NCBI GenBank assembly: GCA_038363005.1
Contig: JBBQBI010000019.1
Location: 31,730-95,729 of the forward strand
Source: JAKOWB01 sp038363005
GTDB lineage: Bacteria > Pseudomonadota > Alphaproteobacteria > Kiloniellales > JACOMY01
Length of the DNA stretch: 64,000 nucleotides
Direction of reading: 5' to 3'
In this document: piece after piece, positions 52,778-61,416 of the stretch
Layout: every line of letters starts with the position of its first letter
Numbering within the stretch: position 1 is the stretch's first letter
Notes under the pieces: generated by a model
The model's input: only the letters and a program-made list of their open reading frames with translations
Told to the model about the DNA's origin: nothing
Database searches by the model: none
Program-made: the position numbers and the translations under genes

Positions 52778-52825
52778 GGGCGGACTATAGGGCGGCGCCT
52801 GGCCTGGGCAAAGCTGGCGCCCGGC

Positions 52826-54133
52826 TCAGCAGTCCAGCGTGTTGTCGCGTTCCCAGGCCGAGATGCTGGCGCAATAGCTGCTCCACTCCTGGTGCTTCAG
52901 CTTCAGGTAGGCGTCGCAGAACTCGTCGCCCAATTCGTGGCGCAGCACCTGGTTCTTCTCGAAGGCGCGCAGCGCGTCCAGCAGGTTCAGCGGCAGGCGC
53001 TTCAGGCCCTTAATCTTGTGGCCTTCCTCGTACATGTTGATGTCGAGACGCTTGCCCGGGTCGCGCTGCTGGGCCATGCCGTCGAGGCCGGCCGCCAGCA
53101 CGCTGGCCTGCAGCAGGTAGGGGTTGACCGCGCCGTCCATCAGCCGCAGCTCGAAGCGGCCCTTGTCGGGGATGCGCACCATGTGCGTGCGGTTGTTGCC
53201 GCCATAGGAGATGGAGCTGGGCGACCAGGTGGCGCCGGACAGCGTGCGTGGCGCATTGATGCGCTTGTAGCTGTTCACCGTCGGATTGAAGATCGCCGCC
53301 AGGTCGGCAGCCGTATGCATGATGCCGCCGAGGAACTGGTAGGCCAGCTTGGACAGGCCAAGCTCGCCCTTGGCGTCATGGAACAGGTTCTTCTTGCCTG
53401 CCTTGTCCCACAGCGAGACGTGCGCGTGGCAGCCGTTGCCGGTGAGGTTGGAGAAGGGCTTCGGCATGAAGGTGGCGCGCAGGCCATGCTTCTCGGCCAG
53501 CGACTTCACCATGTACTTGAAGAAGACGTGGCGGTCGGCGGTGACCAGCGCGTCGTCGTATTCCCAGTTCATCTCGAACTGCCCGTTGGCGTCCTCGTGG
53601 TCGTTCTGATAGGGCTTCCAGCCCAGCACCAGCATGGCGTCGCAGATTTCCTTGATCACCTCGTAGCGCCGCATCAGCACCAGCTGGTCATAGCAGGGCT
53701 TGGCCGCGGTATCGCGCGGGTCGCCCACCGCGGCGCCGTCCGGCGTCAGCAGGAAGTACTCGCACTCCACCCCGGTCTTCATGCGGTAGCCCAGCTTGGC
53801 GGCCTTCTCGTTCTGCCGGTGCAGCACGGTGCGCGGCGCCTGCTCGACGATCTTGCCGTCCATCCACAGGTCGGCGGCCAGCCAGGCGACCTCGGGCTTC
53901 CAGGGCAGGATGATCAGGCTCTCGGGATCCGGCCTAGCGAAGAGGTCGGCGTGCGCCGGCGTCATGTCCAACCAGGTGGCGAAGCCGGCGAAGCCCGCAC
54001 CGTCATCCAGCATCTGCTGGATCGCCTGCGCCGGCGACAGCTTGGCGCGCAGCACGCCGAAAAGGTCGACGTAGGAGATCAGGAAGTACTTGATGCCCTT
54101 GTCCTTGGCGATCTTCACCAGATCGTTGGCCAT
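52826..54133 (-). CDS. gmaS: Gamma-glutamylmethylamide synthetase (glutamine synthetase type III-like)
   Basis: The enzyme joins methylamine to glutamate using ATP. The ATG at 54133 has GGGGAG 9 bases upstream, giving 435 residues, the usual GmaS length. Glutamine-synthetase motifs are VECEYFLL, NDHEDANGQFEMNW, TFMPKPF, NGCHAHVSLWD and NNRTHMVRIPDKGRFELR. It follows mgsA, mgsB and mgsC on the same strand, the order known in N-methylglutamate pathway clusters. The same genes are called glnT/glxBCD in rhizobia, so a role in plain glutamine metabolism cannot be excluded. Confidence 0.86.
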   Translation of the reverse strand: MANDLVKIAKDKGIKYFLISYVDLFGVLRAKLSPAQAIQQMLDDGAGFAGFATWLDMTPAHADLFARPDPESLIILPWKPEVAWLAADLWMDGKIVEQAPRTVLHRQNEKAAKLGYRMKTGVECEYFLLTPDGAAVGDPRDTAAKPCYDQLVLMRRYEVIKEICDAMLVLGWKPYQNDHEDANGQFEMNWEYDDALVTADRHVFFKYMVKSLAEKHGLRATFMPKPFSNLTGNGCHAHVSLWDKAGKKNLFHDAKGELGLSKLAYQFLGGIMHTAADLAAIFNPTVNSYKRINAPRTLSGATWSPSSISYGGNNRTHMVRIPDKGRFELRLMDGAVNPYLLQASVLAAGLDGMAQQRDPGKRLDINMYEEGHKIKGLKRLPLNLLDALRAFEKNQVLRHELGDEFCDAYLKLKHQEWSSYCASISAWERDNTLDC

Positions 54134-54176
54134 GTCGATGACTCCCCCTCGCTTGCTGCCCGCTATCCTAGGACCT

Positions 54177-54260
54177 GTCATGCCCGGGCTTGCCCCGGGC
54201 CTGCAGGTTTCTGCTTACCGCCACCCCACCTGGATGGCCGGGTCAAGCCCGGCCACGACG
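54177..54260. repeat. Palindromic intergenic repeat, GTCAT family, copy 3
   Basis: GTCATGCCCGGGCTTGCCCC at the left and GGCCGGGTCAAGCCCGG plus CACGAC at the right make a large stem-loop between mgsC and gmaS. It belongs to the same family as the copies at 14.15 and 19.43 kb. Confidence 0.75.
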
Positions 54261-54275
54261 TCGGAGGGAAGCAGA

Positions 54276-55607
54276 CTAATACCCGCCCTGGCCCGGAATC
54301 CAACTGGTCCCGGCCAGCGGCACGCGCGCCATGGCGGCCGATTCCACGGTCAGCGCGACCAGGTCATCGGGCTCCAGGTTCAGCACGTGGCTCTTGCCGC
54401 AGGCCCGCGCGATGATCTGCATCTCCATGGTCATGACCGCCAGGTAGTTGGCCAGGCGACGCGAGGCCTTCAGCGGGTCCAGCCGCGCCGCCAGCTCCGG
54501 ATTCTGCGTGGTGATGCCGGCGGGGTCGAGCCCCTCGTGCCAATCGTCGTAGCAGCCCGCCGTGGTGCCCAGCTTTTGGTACTCGGCTTCCCACTTGGGG
54601 TCGTTGTCGCCCAGCGCGATCAGCGCCGCGGTGCCGATGGCCACGGCGTCGGCGCCCAGTGCCAGCGCCTTGGCCACGTCGGCGCCGTTGCGGATGCCGC
54701 CCGACACGATGAGCTGCACCTTGCGGTGCATGTCGAGGTCGAGCAGCGCCTGCACCGCCGGGCGGATTGCCGCCAGGGTCGGGATGCCGACATGCTCGAT
54801 GAAGATCTCCTGGGTCGCCGCGGTGCCACCCTGCATGCCGTCGACCACGACGACGTCGGCGCCGGCCTTCACCGCCAGGGTGACGTCGTAGTAGGGCCGC
54901 GTGGCGCCGACCTTGATGTAGATCGGCTTCTCCCAGTTGGTGATCTCGCGCAGCTCCTGGATCTTGATTTCCAGGTCGTCCGGCCCGGTCCAGTCGGGGT
55001 GCCGGCAGGCCGAGCGCTGGTCGATGCCCTCCGGCAGGTTGCGCATCTTGGCGACACGCGGCGAGATCTTCTGCCCAAGCAACATGCCGCCGCCACCGGG
55101 CTTGGCTCCCTGGCCGATGACGATCTCGATGGCGTCGGCCTTGCGCAGGTCATCCGGGTTCATGCCGTAGCGTGACGGCAGGTACTGGTAGACCAGGGTC
55201 TTGGAATGGCCGCGCTCCTCTGGCGTCATGCCGCCGTCGCCAGTGGTCGTGCTGGTGCCCATCGCGGTGGCGCCGCGGCCCAGCGCTTCCTTGGCCGGAC
55301 CCGACAGCGCACCGAAGGACATGCCGGCGATGGTAATGGGGATCTTCAGTTCGATCGGCTTCTTGGCGAAGCGCGTGCCCAGCGTGACATTGGTGGCGCA
55401 CTTTTCGCGATAGCCCTCGAGCGGATAGCGCGAGACCGAGGCGCCGAGGAACAGCAGGTCGTCGAAGCCCGGCAGTTTGCGCTTCGCGCCGCCGCCGCGG
55501 ATGTCATAGATGCCGGTGGCGGCAGCGCGCTGGATTTCGGCGATGGCGTACTCGTCGAAACTGGCCGAACGGCGCGGTGGCATGCGGATCGGGTTGCTGG
55601 CGCTCAT
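54276..55607 (-). CDS. mgsC: N-methylglutamate synthase subunit C (FMN-binding glutamate synthase-like)
   Basis: This 443-residue protein equals the FMN/central domain of glutamate synthase. Markers are ITIAGMSFGALSGPAKEALGRGA, TSTTTGDGGMTPEER, the GAKPGGGGMLLGQKIS loop, and IKVGATRPYYDVTLAVKAGADVVVVDGMQGGTAA for flavin binding. It would transfer ammonia or methylamine released by MgsA to 2-oxoglutarate. It lies 16 bases after mgsB. The iron-sulphur cysteines of full-length GltB cannot be confirmed by eye. Confidence 0.85.
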   Translation of the reverse strand: MSASNPIRMPPRRSASFDEYAIAEIQRAAATGIYDIRGGGAKRKLPGFDDLLFLGASVSRYPLEGYREKCATNVTLGTRFAKKPIELKIPITIAGMSFGALSGPAKEALGRGATAMGTSTTTGDGGMTPEERGHSKTLVYQYLPSRYGMNPDDLRKADAIEIVIGQGAKPGGGGMLLGQKISPRVAKMRNLPEGIDQRSACRHPDWTGPDDLEIKIQELREITNWEKPIYIKVGATRPYYDVTLAVKAGADVVVVDGMQGGTAATQEIFIEHVGIPTLAAIRPAVQALLDLDMHRKVQLIVSGGIRNGADVAKALALGADAVAIGTAALIALGDNDPKWEAEYQKLGTTAGCYDDWHEGLDPAGITTQNPELAARLDPLKASRRLANYLAVMTMEMQIIARACGKSHVLNLEPDDLVALTVESAAMARVPLAGTSWIPGQGGY

Positions 55608-55623
55608 GGATTGGGTTTCCCGA

Positions 55624-56307
55624 TCAGTAGGCGTCGACGTTGTCGACGTGGAAGTTGTAGAGCTTGCGGGCCGAACCGTAACGCCGGAAGCGCTTGACGT
55701 CGGCCTTGATCCTGGCCTGGTCGAGCAGGCGCTGGAGCTTTTCCTTGTGGTGCTGCGTCATCTGCTTCTCGACGCAGTCGCTGCCCAGGCTCTCGACCGA
55801 ACCGGCGACGTAGAGCCGGGCCTCGTAGATCGAATCGCCCAGGCTGGAGCCGGCGTCGCCGCAGACCACCAGCGCCCCCGACTGCGCCATGAAGGCCGAC
55901 ATGTGGCCGACCGAGCCGCCGACCACGATATCGATGCCCTTCATCGAGATACCGCAGCGCGAGGCGGCCGAGCCTTCGATCACCAGCATCCCACCTTGGC
56001 CGGTGGCGCCGGCCGCCTGGCTGGCGTTGCCGGTAACGTGGACGCGGCCGGACATCATGTTCTCGGCCACCCCGGGCCCGACGTGGCCCTTCACCAGAAT
56101 CTCTGCCTGCTGGTTCATGCCGGCGCAGTAGAAGCCGGTGTGGCCCTCGACGGTCACGTGGATCGGCTGGGTCAGGCCAACGGCGATGGAGTGCGCGCCC
56201 TCCGGGTTGGTGACGGTGAAGTCGCGCTCGTTCGAACCGGCGGCCACCGACTGCAGCCGGCTGTTCAACTCGCGCAAGGTGATGGAGGAGAGGTCGAGCA
56301 GGGTCAT
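55624..56307 (-). CDS. mgsB: N-methylglutamate synthase subunit B (GXGXG domain protein)
   Basis: This 227-residue protein is the right-handed beta-helix GXGXG domain found at the C-terminus of glutamate synthase, here as a separate subunit. Repeating turns are visible (GMNQQAEILVKGHVGPGVAENM, GNASQAAGATGQGGMLVIEGSA, MKGIDIVVGGSVGHMSAFMAQ). The start overlaps the mgsA stop by one base (TGATG), showing coupled translation. It is a structural and assembly subunit rather than a catalyst. Confidence 0.87.
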   Translation of the reverse strand: MTLLDLSSITLRELNSRLQSVAAGSNERDFTVTNPEGAHSIAVGLTQPIHVTVEGHTGFYCAGMNQQAEILVKGHVGPGVAENMMSGRVHVTGNASQAAGATGQGGMLVIEGSAASRCGISMKGIDIVVGGSVGHMSAFMAQSGALVVCGDAGSSLGDSIYEARLYVAGSVESLGSDCVEKQMTQHHKEKLQRLLDQARIKADVKRFRRYGSARKLYNFHVDNVDAY

Positions 56308-57206
56308 CAGGCGTGATTCCAGGCGTAGATGGTGCCGGGCTTCGGCTCCCAGATGTTGGCATGATCGGCGCCGGGCAGCACGGCGATGGCGCGGTACTCG
56401 GTGGCCATGGCGACCCAGTCGTCGGTTTCCGCCAGGACGGCGTGCTTGCAGGCGATGGGGTCACGCACCACGGCGAAGCCGTCGCGCGTGCCGATGGCGA
56501 AGGTGTAGAAGCCGTCGAGGTCGCGGAAGCCGTTGGTCAGCGCCTCTTCCAGCGTGTCACCCTCGCGCAGCCGCCAGGCCAGGTAGCCGGCGCCCACCTC
56601 GGTGTCGTTGTCGGTCTTGAACTGGATGCCCTGGCGCTTCAGCTTTTCGCGCAGCCGGTTGTGGTTCGACAGCGAGCCGTTGTGCACCAGGCAGAGGTCC
56701 ATGCCGGTGGAGAAGGGGTGCGAGTGTTCGGTGGTCACCGCGCTCTCGGTCGCCATGCGGGTGTGGCCCAGCGCGTGGCTGCCGCTGACATGGCGTAGGT
56801 CGAAGCGGTCGACTACGTCCTTCGGCAGGCCCTTCTCCTTGAAGATCTCGATGGTGTCGCCGGCCGAGACGATGTCGAGCTCCGGATGGTGCTGCGCCAG
56901 CCAGGCCTGGATCACCGGGAAGGCCTCGTGCACCACGACCACGGCGTGGCTGCCGCGCAGCTCCAGCGTGACCTTGTCGCTCAGCTCCTTCTTCAACTCG
57001 CCCTGCAGTGTCGACCAGGCATAGTTGGGGTCGGCGGCGAAGAGCGACAGCTTGGTGGCGCCCCCCGTCGTCGGATTGCGGTACAGCGCCACGCCGGCCG
57101 AATCCGGCCCGCGGTCGCTCATCTCGATCAGCATGGAGGAGAGGTAGTCGCCCAGCCGCGACTGCAGCTTCGGCGTCTTGGTGAAGAGTCCGACGATCCC
57201 GCACAT
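56307..57206 (-). CDS. mgsA: N-methylglutamate synthase subunit A (class II glutamine amidotransferase)
   Basis: This 299-residue Ntn-type amidotransferase begins MCGIVGLFTK, so Cys2 becomes the N-terminal nucleophile. Further motifs are MSDRGPDSAGVALY, GHTRMATES and HNGSLSNHNRLR. It would hydrolyse gamma-glutamylmethylamide or glutamine to deliver the amine to MgsC. It is the first gene of the mgsABC-gmaS run. The 100-base upstream gap to the HxlR gene contains small inverted repeats (GATCCT / AGGATC), probably a promoter region. Confidence 0.88.
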   Translation of the reverse strand: MCGIVGLFTKTPKLQSRLGDYLSSMLIEMSDRGPDSAGVALYRNPTTGGATKLSLFAADPNYAWSTLQGELKKELSDKVTLELRGSHAVVVVHEAFPVIQAWLAQHHPELDIVSAGDTIEIFKEKGLPKDVVDRFDLRHVSGSHALGHTRMATESAVTTEHSHPFSTGMDLCLVHNGSLSNHNRLREKLKRQGIQFKTDNDTEVGAGYLAWRLREGDTLEEALTNGFRDLDGFYTFAIGTRDGFAVVRDPIACKHAVLAETDDWVAMATEYRAIAVLPGADHANIWEPKPGTIYAWNHA

Positions 57207-57306
57207 GGGCAGCTTGATCCTTTTTGGAAGGCGCAGGATCGAAGCTAGTGCAGTCCTCCTGGAATATCAACTGGGCGGAAAGGATTTTTCCTGGTGGGAA
57301 TGATGC

Positions 57307-58002
57307 CTAGGCCGCGGCGCGCTTCGCCTCGGCTGCGAAGGGGCTGAGCCCCAGCCAGGTCTGCATCTGGCCGGCCAGTGCGCGCGAACCGGTGAAGTCG
57401 ATCTTGCCGGCTTCCTTCGCCACTGTCGTCAGACCCATCCAGATCGCCGTCATGGTGCGCAGGTCGGTGGCGACATAGAGGTCGACATCGAAGCCGGGAT
57501 CGATCGAGCAGAGGTCGATTTGGCCGCCGGGTTCGACCACCAGCCACCAGGACCGCTTGGCTTGCGGCAGCTCGCGATACAGGAACTGTATCACCACCCT
57601 GCGGTCGGGCAGCGGCGAGGGATCGAGGTTTCGCCGCATGTCCCACATCAGCAGCGAGGGATCGAGGTTCTTCAGCGACTGCCGCGCCTCGACCCAGCGC
57701 TGGCCCCAGAAACCCATGGCCTCGACCACGGGTTTGAGGTCGCGGCCCGCCTCGGTCAGCAGGTACTCGAACAGGCCCTTCTCGCCGGCGACCGCGCGCC
57801 GCTCGACGACTCCGGCCAGCTCAAGTTCCTTCAACCGCTGCGACAGCAGCGTCGGCGACATCTTCGGCACGCCGCGCCGCAGGTCGTTGAAGCGCGTCGA
57901 GCCGGCGATCAGCTCGCGCATCAGCACCATGGTCCAGCGATTGCAGAGCAGCTCGGCCGCCATGGCCACGGGGCAGAACTGCTGGTATCCGGCGCGCGTC
58001 AT
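57307..58002 (-). CDS. HxlR-family transcriptional regulator with C-terminal sterol-carrier-like domain
   Basis: The ATG at 58002 gives 231 residues. The N-terminal winged helix is HxlR-type (CPVAMAAELLCNRWTMVLMRELIAGSTRFNDLRRGVPKMSPTLLSQRLKELE). The C-terminal half (about 120-231) resembles an SCP2-like ligand pocket seen in several HxlR proteins. It is divergent from the DUF1330 gene, with two perfect inverted repeats between them that are probable operators, and lies upstream of mgsA on the same strand. Confidence 0.86.
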   Translation of the reverse strand: MTRAGYQQFCPVAMAAELLCNRWTMVLMRELIAGSTRFNDLRRGVPKMSPTLLSQRLKELELAGVVERRAVAGEKGLFEYLLTEAGRDLKPVVEAMGFWGQRWVEARQSLKNLDPSLLMWDMRRNLDPSPLPDRRVVIQFLYRELPQAKRSWWLVVEPGGQIDLCSIDPGFDVDLYVATDLRTMTAIWMGLTTVAKEAGKIDFTGSRALAGQMQTWLGLSPFAAEAKRAAA

Positions 58003-58060
58003 CGTGCGACCTCGCAATGTCCAATGGCGCGAATCTAGGCCACCGCCGAGCGCCCGACCA

Positions 58061-58075
58061 GTACAGAGACTGTAC
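58061..58075. promoter_or_regulatory. Inverted repeat, likely HxlR operator 1
   Basis: GTACAG-AGA-CTGTAC is a perfect 6-base palindrome with 3-base spacer, between the divergent HxlR and DUF1330 genes. HxlR/YodB-type regulators bind GTAC- or TACT-type palindromes. Confidence 0.6.
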
Positions 58076-58083
58076 CGGCCAGG

Positions 58084-58101
58084 TCCAGTTCCTGGACTGG
58101 A
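58084..58101. promoter_or_regulatory. Inverted repeat, likely HxlR operator 2
   Basis: TCCAGT-TCCTGG-ACTGGA has perfect 6-base arms and a 6-base centre. It lies 8 bases from operator 1, so the centres are about two helical turns apart on the same region. Confidence 0.5.
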
Positions 58102-58184
58102 GGGCGACCGGCCGCTGCCGCCAGGGTGCTGGCCTGTCGCGGCGCAATCCAGCGCCCGTATGCAGTTATCAAGGAAACCCTGTC

Positions 58185-58511
58185 ATGACCGTCTATGTGA
58201 TTGCTGACATCAAGGTGAAGAACGACAGCTGGGTGCCATCCTACGCGGCCAAGGTGCACGACATCGTGCATCGTCACGGCGGCCGCTACCTGTCGCGCTG
58301 CGGCAAGGTAAAGACCCTGGAGGGCCAGCCGCTGGACACCTCGCTGATCGCGCTGATCAGCTTCCCCTCCACCGCCGCGGTCGAGGCCTTTGCCCACGAC
58401 CCCGACTACGCGCCCTTCGCCACAGCGCGCCAAGCCGGCAGCGACAGCCGCTTCCAGCTGCTGGACGACAGCGACCTGGCGGGGACGATTCCCTACCTGG
58501 CCAAGGGCTGA
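58185..58511 (+). CDS. DUF1330 family protein
   Basis: This 108-residue protein has an AAGGAA ribosome binding site before the ATG and the ferredoxin-like DUF1330 pattern (MTVYVIADIKVKNDSWVPSY, HGGRYLSRCGKVKTLEG, LISFPSTAAVEAFAHDPDYAPFATARQ). The family is related to dimeric alpha-beta barrel proteins; no catalytic role is established. It is probably the direct target of the divergent HxlR regulator. Confidence 0.87.
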   Translation: MTVYVIADIKVKNDSWVPSYAAKVHDIVHRHGGRYLSRCGKVKTLEGQPLDTSLIALISFPSTAAVEAFAHDPDYAPFATARQAGSDSRFQLLDDSDLAGTIPYLAKG

Positions 58512-58539
58512 CCGAGAGGGCGGGCGCGGCGGCGCCCGC

Positions 58540-59268
58540 CTAGTCTTCCTCCTCGCCCTCGCGCAGGTAGCAGATGATCGAGAGGTAGCGCGCCGGCAGC
58601 TCGATCAGCTCGTCGGGGCCGTGCGGGGCGTCGGAATCGAAAAACAGCGAGTCGCCGGGCTGCAGCAGGTAGGTCTTGTCGGCATGGCGATAGCCGACGC
58701 GGCCTTCCAGCATGTAGAGGAACTCGACGCCACTGTGCTGGAACAGCGGGAAGACATCGGACATCTCGCTGAGCGTGATGAGGTAGGGCTCCACCACCAG
58801 GCGCTTGCCGGTGGAGTGGCCGAGCAGCTGGTATTGGTGGCCGGCGCGGGTGCCGCGCCGCTCGATCACCAGGCCCTGGCCGGAGCGCACGTGCGTCGCC
58901 TCGCGGGTCTCCTCGTAGCGGCGGAAGAAGGCGGTGACCGGCACGTGCAGCGCGCTGGACAGCGCCTGCAAGGTGGCCAGCGACGGCGATGTCACGCCGT
59001 TCTCGATCTTCGACAGCATGCCGGCCGACAGTCCGGCGCCCTTGGCCAGTTCCGTCACCGTCATGTCGAGCGCCTTGCGGAAGCCGCGCACCTCGCGGCC
59101 AATGGCGACCTCCAGCCGGTTTTCCGCGGCGCCGGTCAGTGCGTGCGGGTCCTGATAGTGCAGCGCTTCGCTGTCTGGTCGCCCCGGCTTGGCGGCAGTC
59201 GACCGGCCGGTCGCCTTCCTGCGTGGCGTCCGCTTGGGTCGGCTGGCACTGGTCACGGGTTTGGCCAT
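58540..59268 (-). CDS. XRE-family regulator with cupin domain (PuuR-like)
   Basis: The 242-residue product has a basic N-terminal extension (PKRTPRRK), a helix-turn-helix (about 57-112, FRKALDMTVTELAKGAGLSAGMLSKIENGVTSPSLATLQAL) and an intact cupin (about 150-235, FQHSGVEFLYMLEGRVGYRHADKTYLLQPGDSLFFDSDAPHGP). PuuR-type regulators sense polyamine or gamma-glutamyl compounds, fitting the surrounding gamma-glutamyl chemistry. It lies 125 bases after the Amt accessory gene on the same strand, beyond a terminator. Confidence 0.88.
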   Translation of the reverse strand: MAKPVTSASRPKRTPRRKATGRSTAAKPGRPDSEALHYQDPHALTGAAENRLEVAIGREVRGFRKALDMTVTELAKGAGLSAGMLSKIENGVTSPSLATLQALSSALHVPVTAFFRRYEETREATHVRSGQGLVIERRGTRAGHQYQLLGHSTGKRLVVEPYLITLSEMSDVFPLFQHSGVEFLYMLEGRVGYRHADKTYLLQPGDSLFFDSDAPHGPDELIELPARYLSIICYLREGEEED

Positions 59269-59330
59269 GTCGATTACCTAGCGCCTGTCGGGGGTCGGGG
59301 CAAAGGCCCGAGTGGGGAAGAGGCGGTGGC

Positions 59331-59365
59331 AAAAAAGAGGGGCGCCGAGGTGATCCCGGCGCCCC
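59331..59365 (-). terminator. Rho-independent terminator after the small membrane protein gene
   Basis: The stem GGGGCGCCG / CGGCGCCCC (9-base loop) is followed on the minus strand by CTC and then TTTTTT. It ends the amt transcript. Confidence 0.88.
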
Positions 59366-59393
59366 GATGACAGGTCGTTTGGACGAAGGGTGG

Positions 59394-59630
59394 CTACATC
59401 GAGCGAAGGATCTTCTCACCCTTCATGGCGCGCTCCATGTTGCCGTTGGTCTTCAGCTTCGCCACGTCATCGTTGTAGTTCGAGGTTTCCATGCGTACCT
59501 GCCAGATATGCCAGGCGATCCAGCCGACGACGCAGATGATCAGCATGATCACCTCGCTGCCGACGAAGGGATAGAGCGGGCCGATGTCGGTCATCGTTCC
59601 GTTCCAGGTCGAGACATTGCCTGTCTGCAT
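59394..59630 (-). CDS. Small single-pass membrane protein next to the ammonium transporter
   Basis: The 78-residue product has GGGGAG 9 bases before the ATG. One transmembrane segment (about 22-43, FVGSEVIMLIICVVGWIAWHIW) precedes a charged tail (VRMETSNYNDDVAKLKTNGNMERAMKGEKILRSM). The gene follows amt by 24 bases and ends at a terminator, so it is cotranscribed. I recognise no named family. It might be an Amt accessory or regulatory subunit. Confidence 0.75.
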   Translation of the reverse strand: MQTGNVSTWNGTMTDIGPLYPFVGSEVIMLIICVVGWIAWHIWQVRMETSNYNDDVAKLKTNGNMERAMKGEKILRSM

Positions 59631-59654
59631 GTGTCTTGCTCCCCTATCAGGCGT

Positions 59655-61058
59655 TCACTTGATGAGACCGGCGGCACGCGCTTCGGCCAGCTCGGCTTCG
59701 TGTACTTCCTCCTCCTCGACGTAGCGCGCGGCGTACTCCGAGAGGTCGAGGCCGACCAGTTCGATTTCGCGTGGGATTCGTAGCGCCCCGCAGGCTTTGA
59801 GGATCGCCGCCAGGACATAGGTCGGAATGAAGCCCAGCACGAGGAACATGATCACGGCGCCGAGGAAGTTGCCCCAAGGCGTGATCACGACGCCGGGATA
59901 GAACTGCGAGGCTGGATAACCCCACAGCACGAAGCCGGCGATCACCACGCCGAGGAAGCCGCCGTAGCCATGCACGGCCACCGCGCCCACCGCGTCGTCG
60001 ATCTTGAAGCGTCGCTCCACCCAGTAGTGCAGCTTGTAGCAGATCACTGGCACCACGGCGCCGATGATCATGGCCTGCAGCGGGTGGTAGAGGTCGTTGC
60101 CGGCCGAGGCACCGATGACGCCGCAGAGGCCACCGGAGTAGGTCCAGAAGGCATCGCCGCGGCTAACGATGTAGGTCGACAGCAGGCCGCCCGACAGCGA
60201 CAGCAGGAAGTTGAAGGTGATGGCGGAAAGCGTCGTCGGCGTCAGGTAGATGTTGGTCGCCGAGAAGAACACGCCTTCGCCATCCTGCACGTCGATGATC
60301 GGGATGTTGCAGGCGACGTAGAAGCCCCAGAACCCGGTATAGATCAGGAAGATGCCGATGGTGATCAGCCAGGGGTTCTGCGGCACGATGTTGCGCGGCG
60401 TGCCGTCGGCACGGAATTTGCCGATACGTGGCCCAAGCAGGATCAGCACGGCCAGCGCGGCACCGCCGGCGATGGCATGGATAACGCCCGAGGCATAGGC
60501 ATCGTGGTAGCCCAGCAGCTGCACCATCCAGCCGTTCGGGTGCCAGCCCCAGGCGGCGTCGATGATCCAGGTGACCGAGCCCACCAGCACGGCGATCAGC
60601 CAGAAGGCCGAGGAGCGCACGCGCTCGATGATGGCGCCCGAGACGATCGAGGCTGCTGTCCAGGAGAACAGCAGGAAGGCCGCCCAGAACACGCCGTTGA
60701 TGCGGGACCATAGCGCCGTATCGTCGGCGGTAAGGCCTTCCTGCACTGGGGTGCCGCCCATGTGGGCGGCCATCAGCTCGCTCCAGGGCGTGGCCCAGGG
60801 AGCGTCCAGCAACGGGCCGGTGATCCAGGGGCCGTTGGGGAAGGCGAAGTAGATCCACCAACCGAAGAAGAAGAAGGTCACGGTGACCAGCGGGATCACC
60901 ATGGTATTCTTCATCAGCGTGTGCATGTGGTTCTTCTGCCGCGAGGCGCCGACCTCGTACATGCAGAAGCCGACATGGATCAGGAACATGAAGACGACGG
61001 TGACCCAGTAGTAGAACTCGGTGAATATGGTGGTTAAGGCGCCGATGTCGCTATCCAT
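59655..61058 (-). CDS. amt: Ammonium/methylammonium transporter (Amt family)
   Basis: The ATG at 61058 has GGAGGAAG 7 bases upstream, giving 467 residues. There are about 11 membrane helices. The pore twin histidines are likely H194 (GVIHAIAGGAALA) and H363 (AVHGYGGFLG), with the conserved Asp in YHDAYASG. GLDLSEYAARYVEEEE matches the cytoplasmic C-terminal tail, here longer and acidic. The protein is divergent from E. coli AmtB in its first helices. No glnK/glnB follows; a small membrane protein gene does. Uptake of ammonium or methylammonium fits the island. Confidence 0.9.
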   Translation of the reverse strand: MDSDIGALTTIFTEFYYWVTVVFMFLIHVGFCMYEVGASRQKNHMHTLMKNTMVIPLVTVTFFFFGWWIYFAFPNGPWITGPLLDAPWATPWSELMAAHMGGTPVQEGLTADDTALWSRINGVFWAAFLLFSWTAASIVSGAIIERVRSSAFWLIAVLVGSVTWIIDAAWGWHPNGWMVQLLGYHDAYASGVIHAIAGGAALAVLILLGPRIGKFRADGTPRNIVPQNPWLITIGIFLIYTGFWGFYVACNIPIIDVQDGEGVFFSATNIYLTPTTLSAITFNFLLSLSGGLLSTYIVSRGDAFWTYSGGLCGVIGASAGNDLYHPLQAMIIGAVVPVICYKLHYWVERRFKIDDAVGAVAVHGYGGFLGVVIAGFVLWGYPASQFYPGVVITPWGNFLGAVIMFLVLGFIPTYVLAAILKACGALRIPREIELVGLDLSEYAARYVEEEEVHEAELAEARAAGLIK

Positions 61059-61416
61059 CGCGTCTTCCTCCCTGGCTGATGTTCGGATTGCGTTGCTGGC
61101 CGATGCGGGCCGCGCAGAGCGCCAGGCAGGCATGGCCGTGACAGGCCAAGGCGGCCCGATCAGGACCGCTTGCATCCAGCCGGCTGGCCTCACCCCTCGT
61201 GCGGCACATGCCCTCGCCCCCTCTGGTGGCGCATTGGGGGCAGACGACTCCCCCCTCTGCGCCACGACACCCCCAAGCGTAGGCGATTCGCCGTGACCGG
61301 ATCAACTGTGGTTTAAGTTTGTTTCCCGAAGGGAATGCCGCAGCGCAGCATTTCGCAGCCGATGCCGATGCCGACAGCGGGTCATTCGGCAGGCAGACGG
61401 GGCGGCCGGGCCGGTG
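61059..61416. other. Noncoding region upstream of amt
   Basis: The 358 bases between the GntR gene end and the amt start show no convincing gene; open frames there are short and compositionally poor. The amt promoter must lie here. I looked for a sigma-54 element (TGGCAC-N5-TTGC) facing amt and did not find a clear one. The AT-rich stretch near 61305-61330 is the best promoter candidate. Confidence 0.4.

Noticed and set aside
61059..61416. Sigma-54/NtrC promoter for amt
   Set aside because: No TGGC-N-TTGC element facing amt was found by eye.
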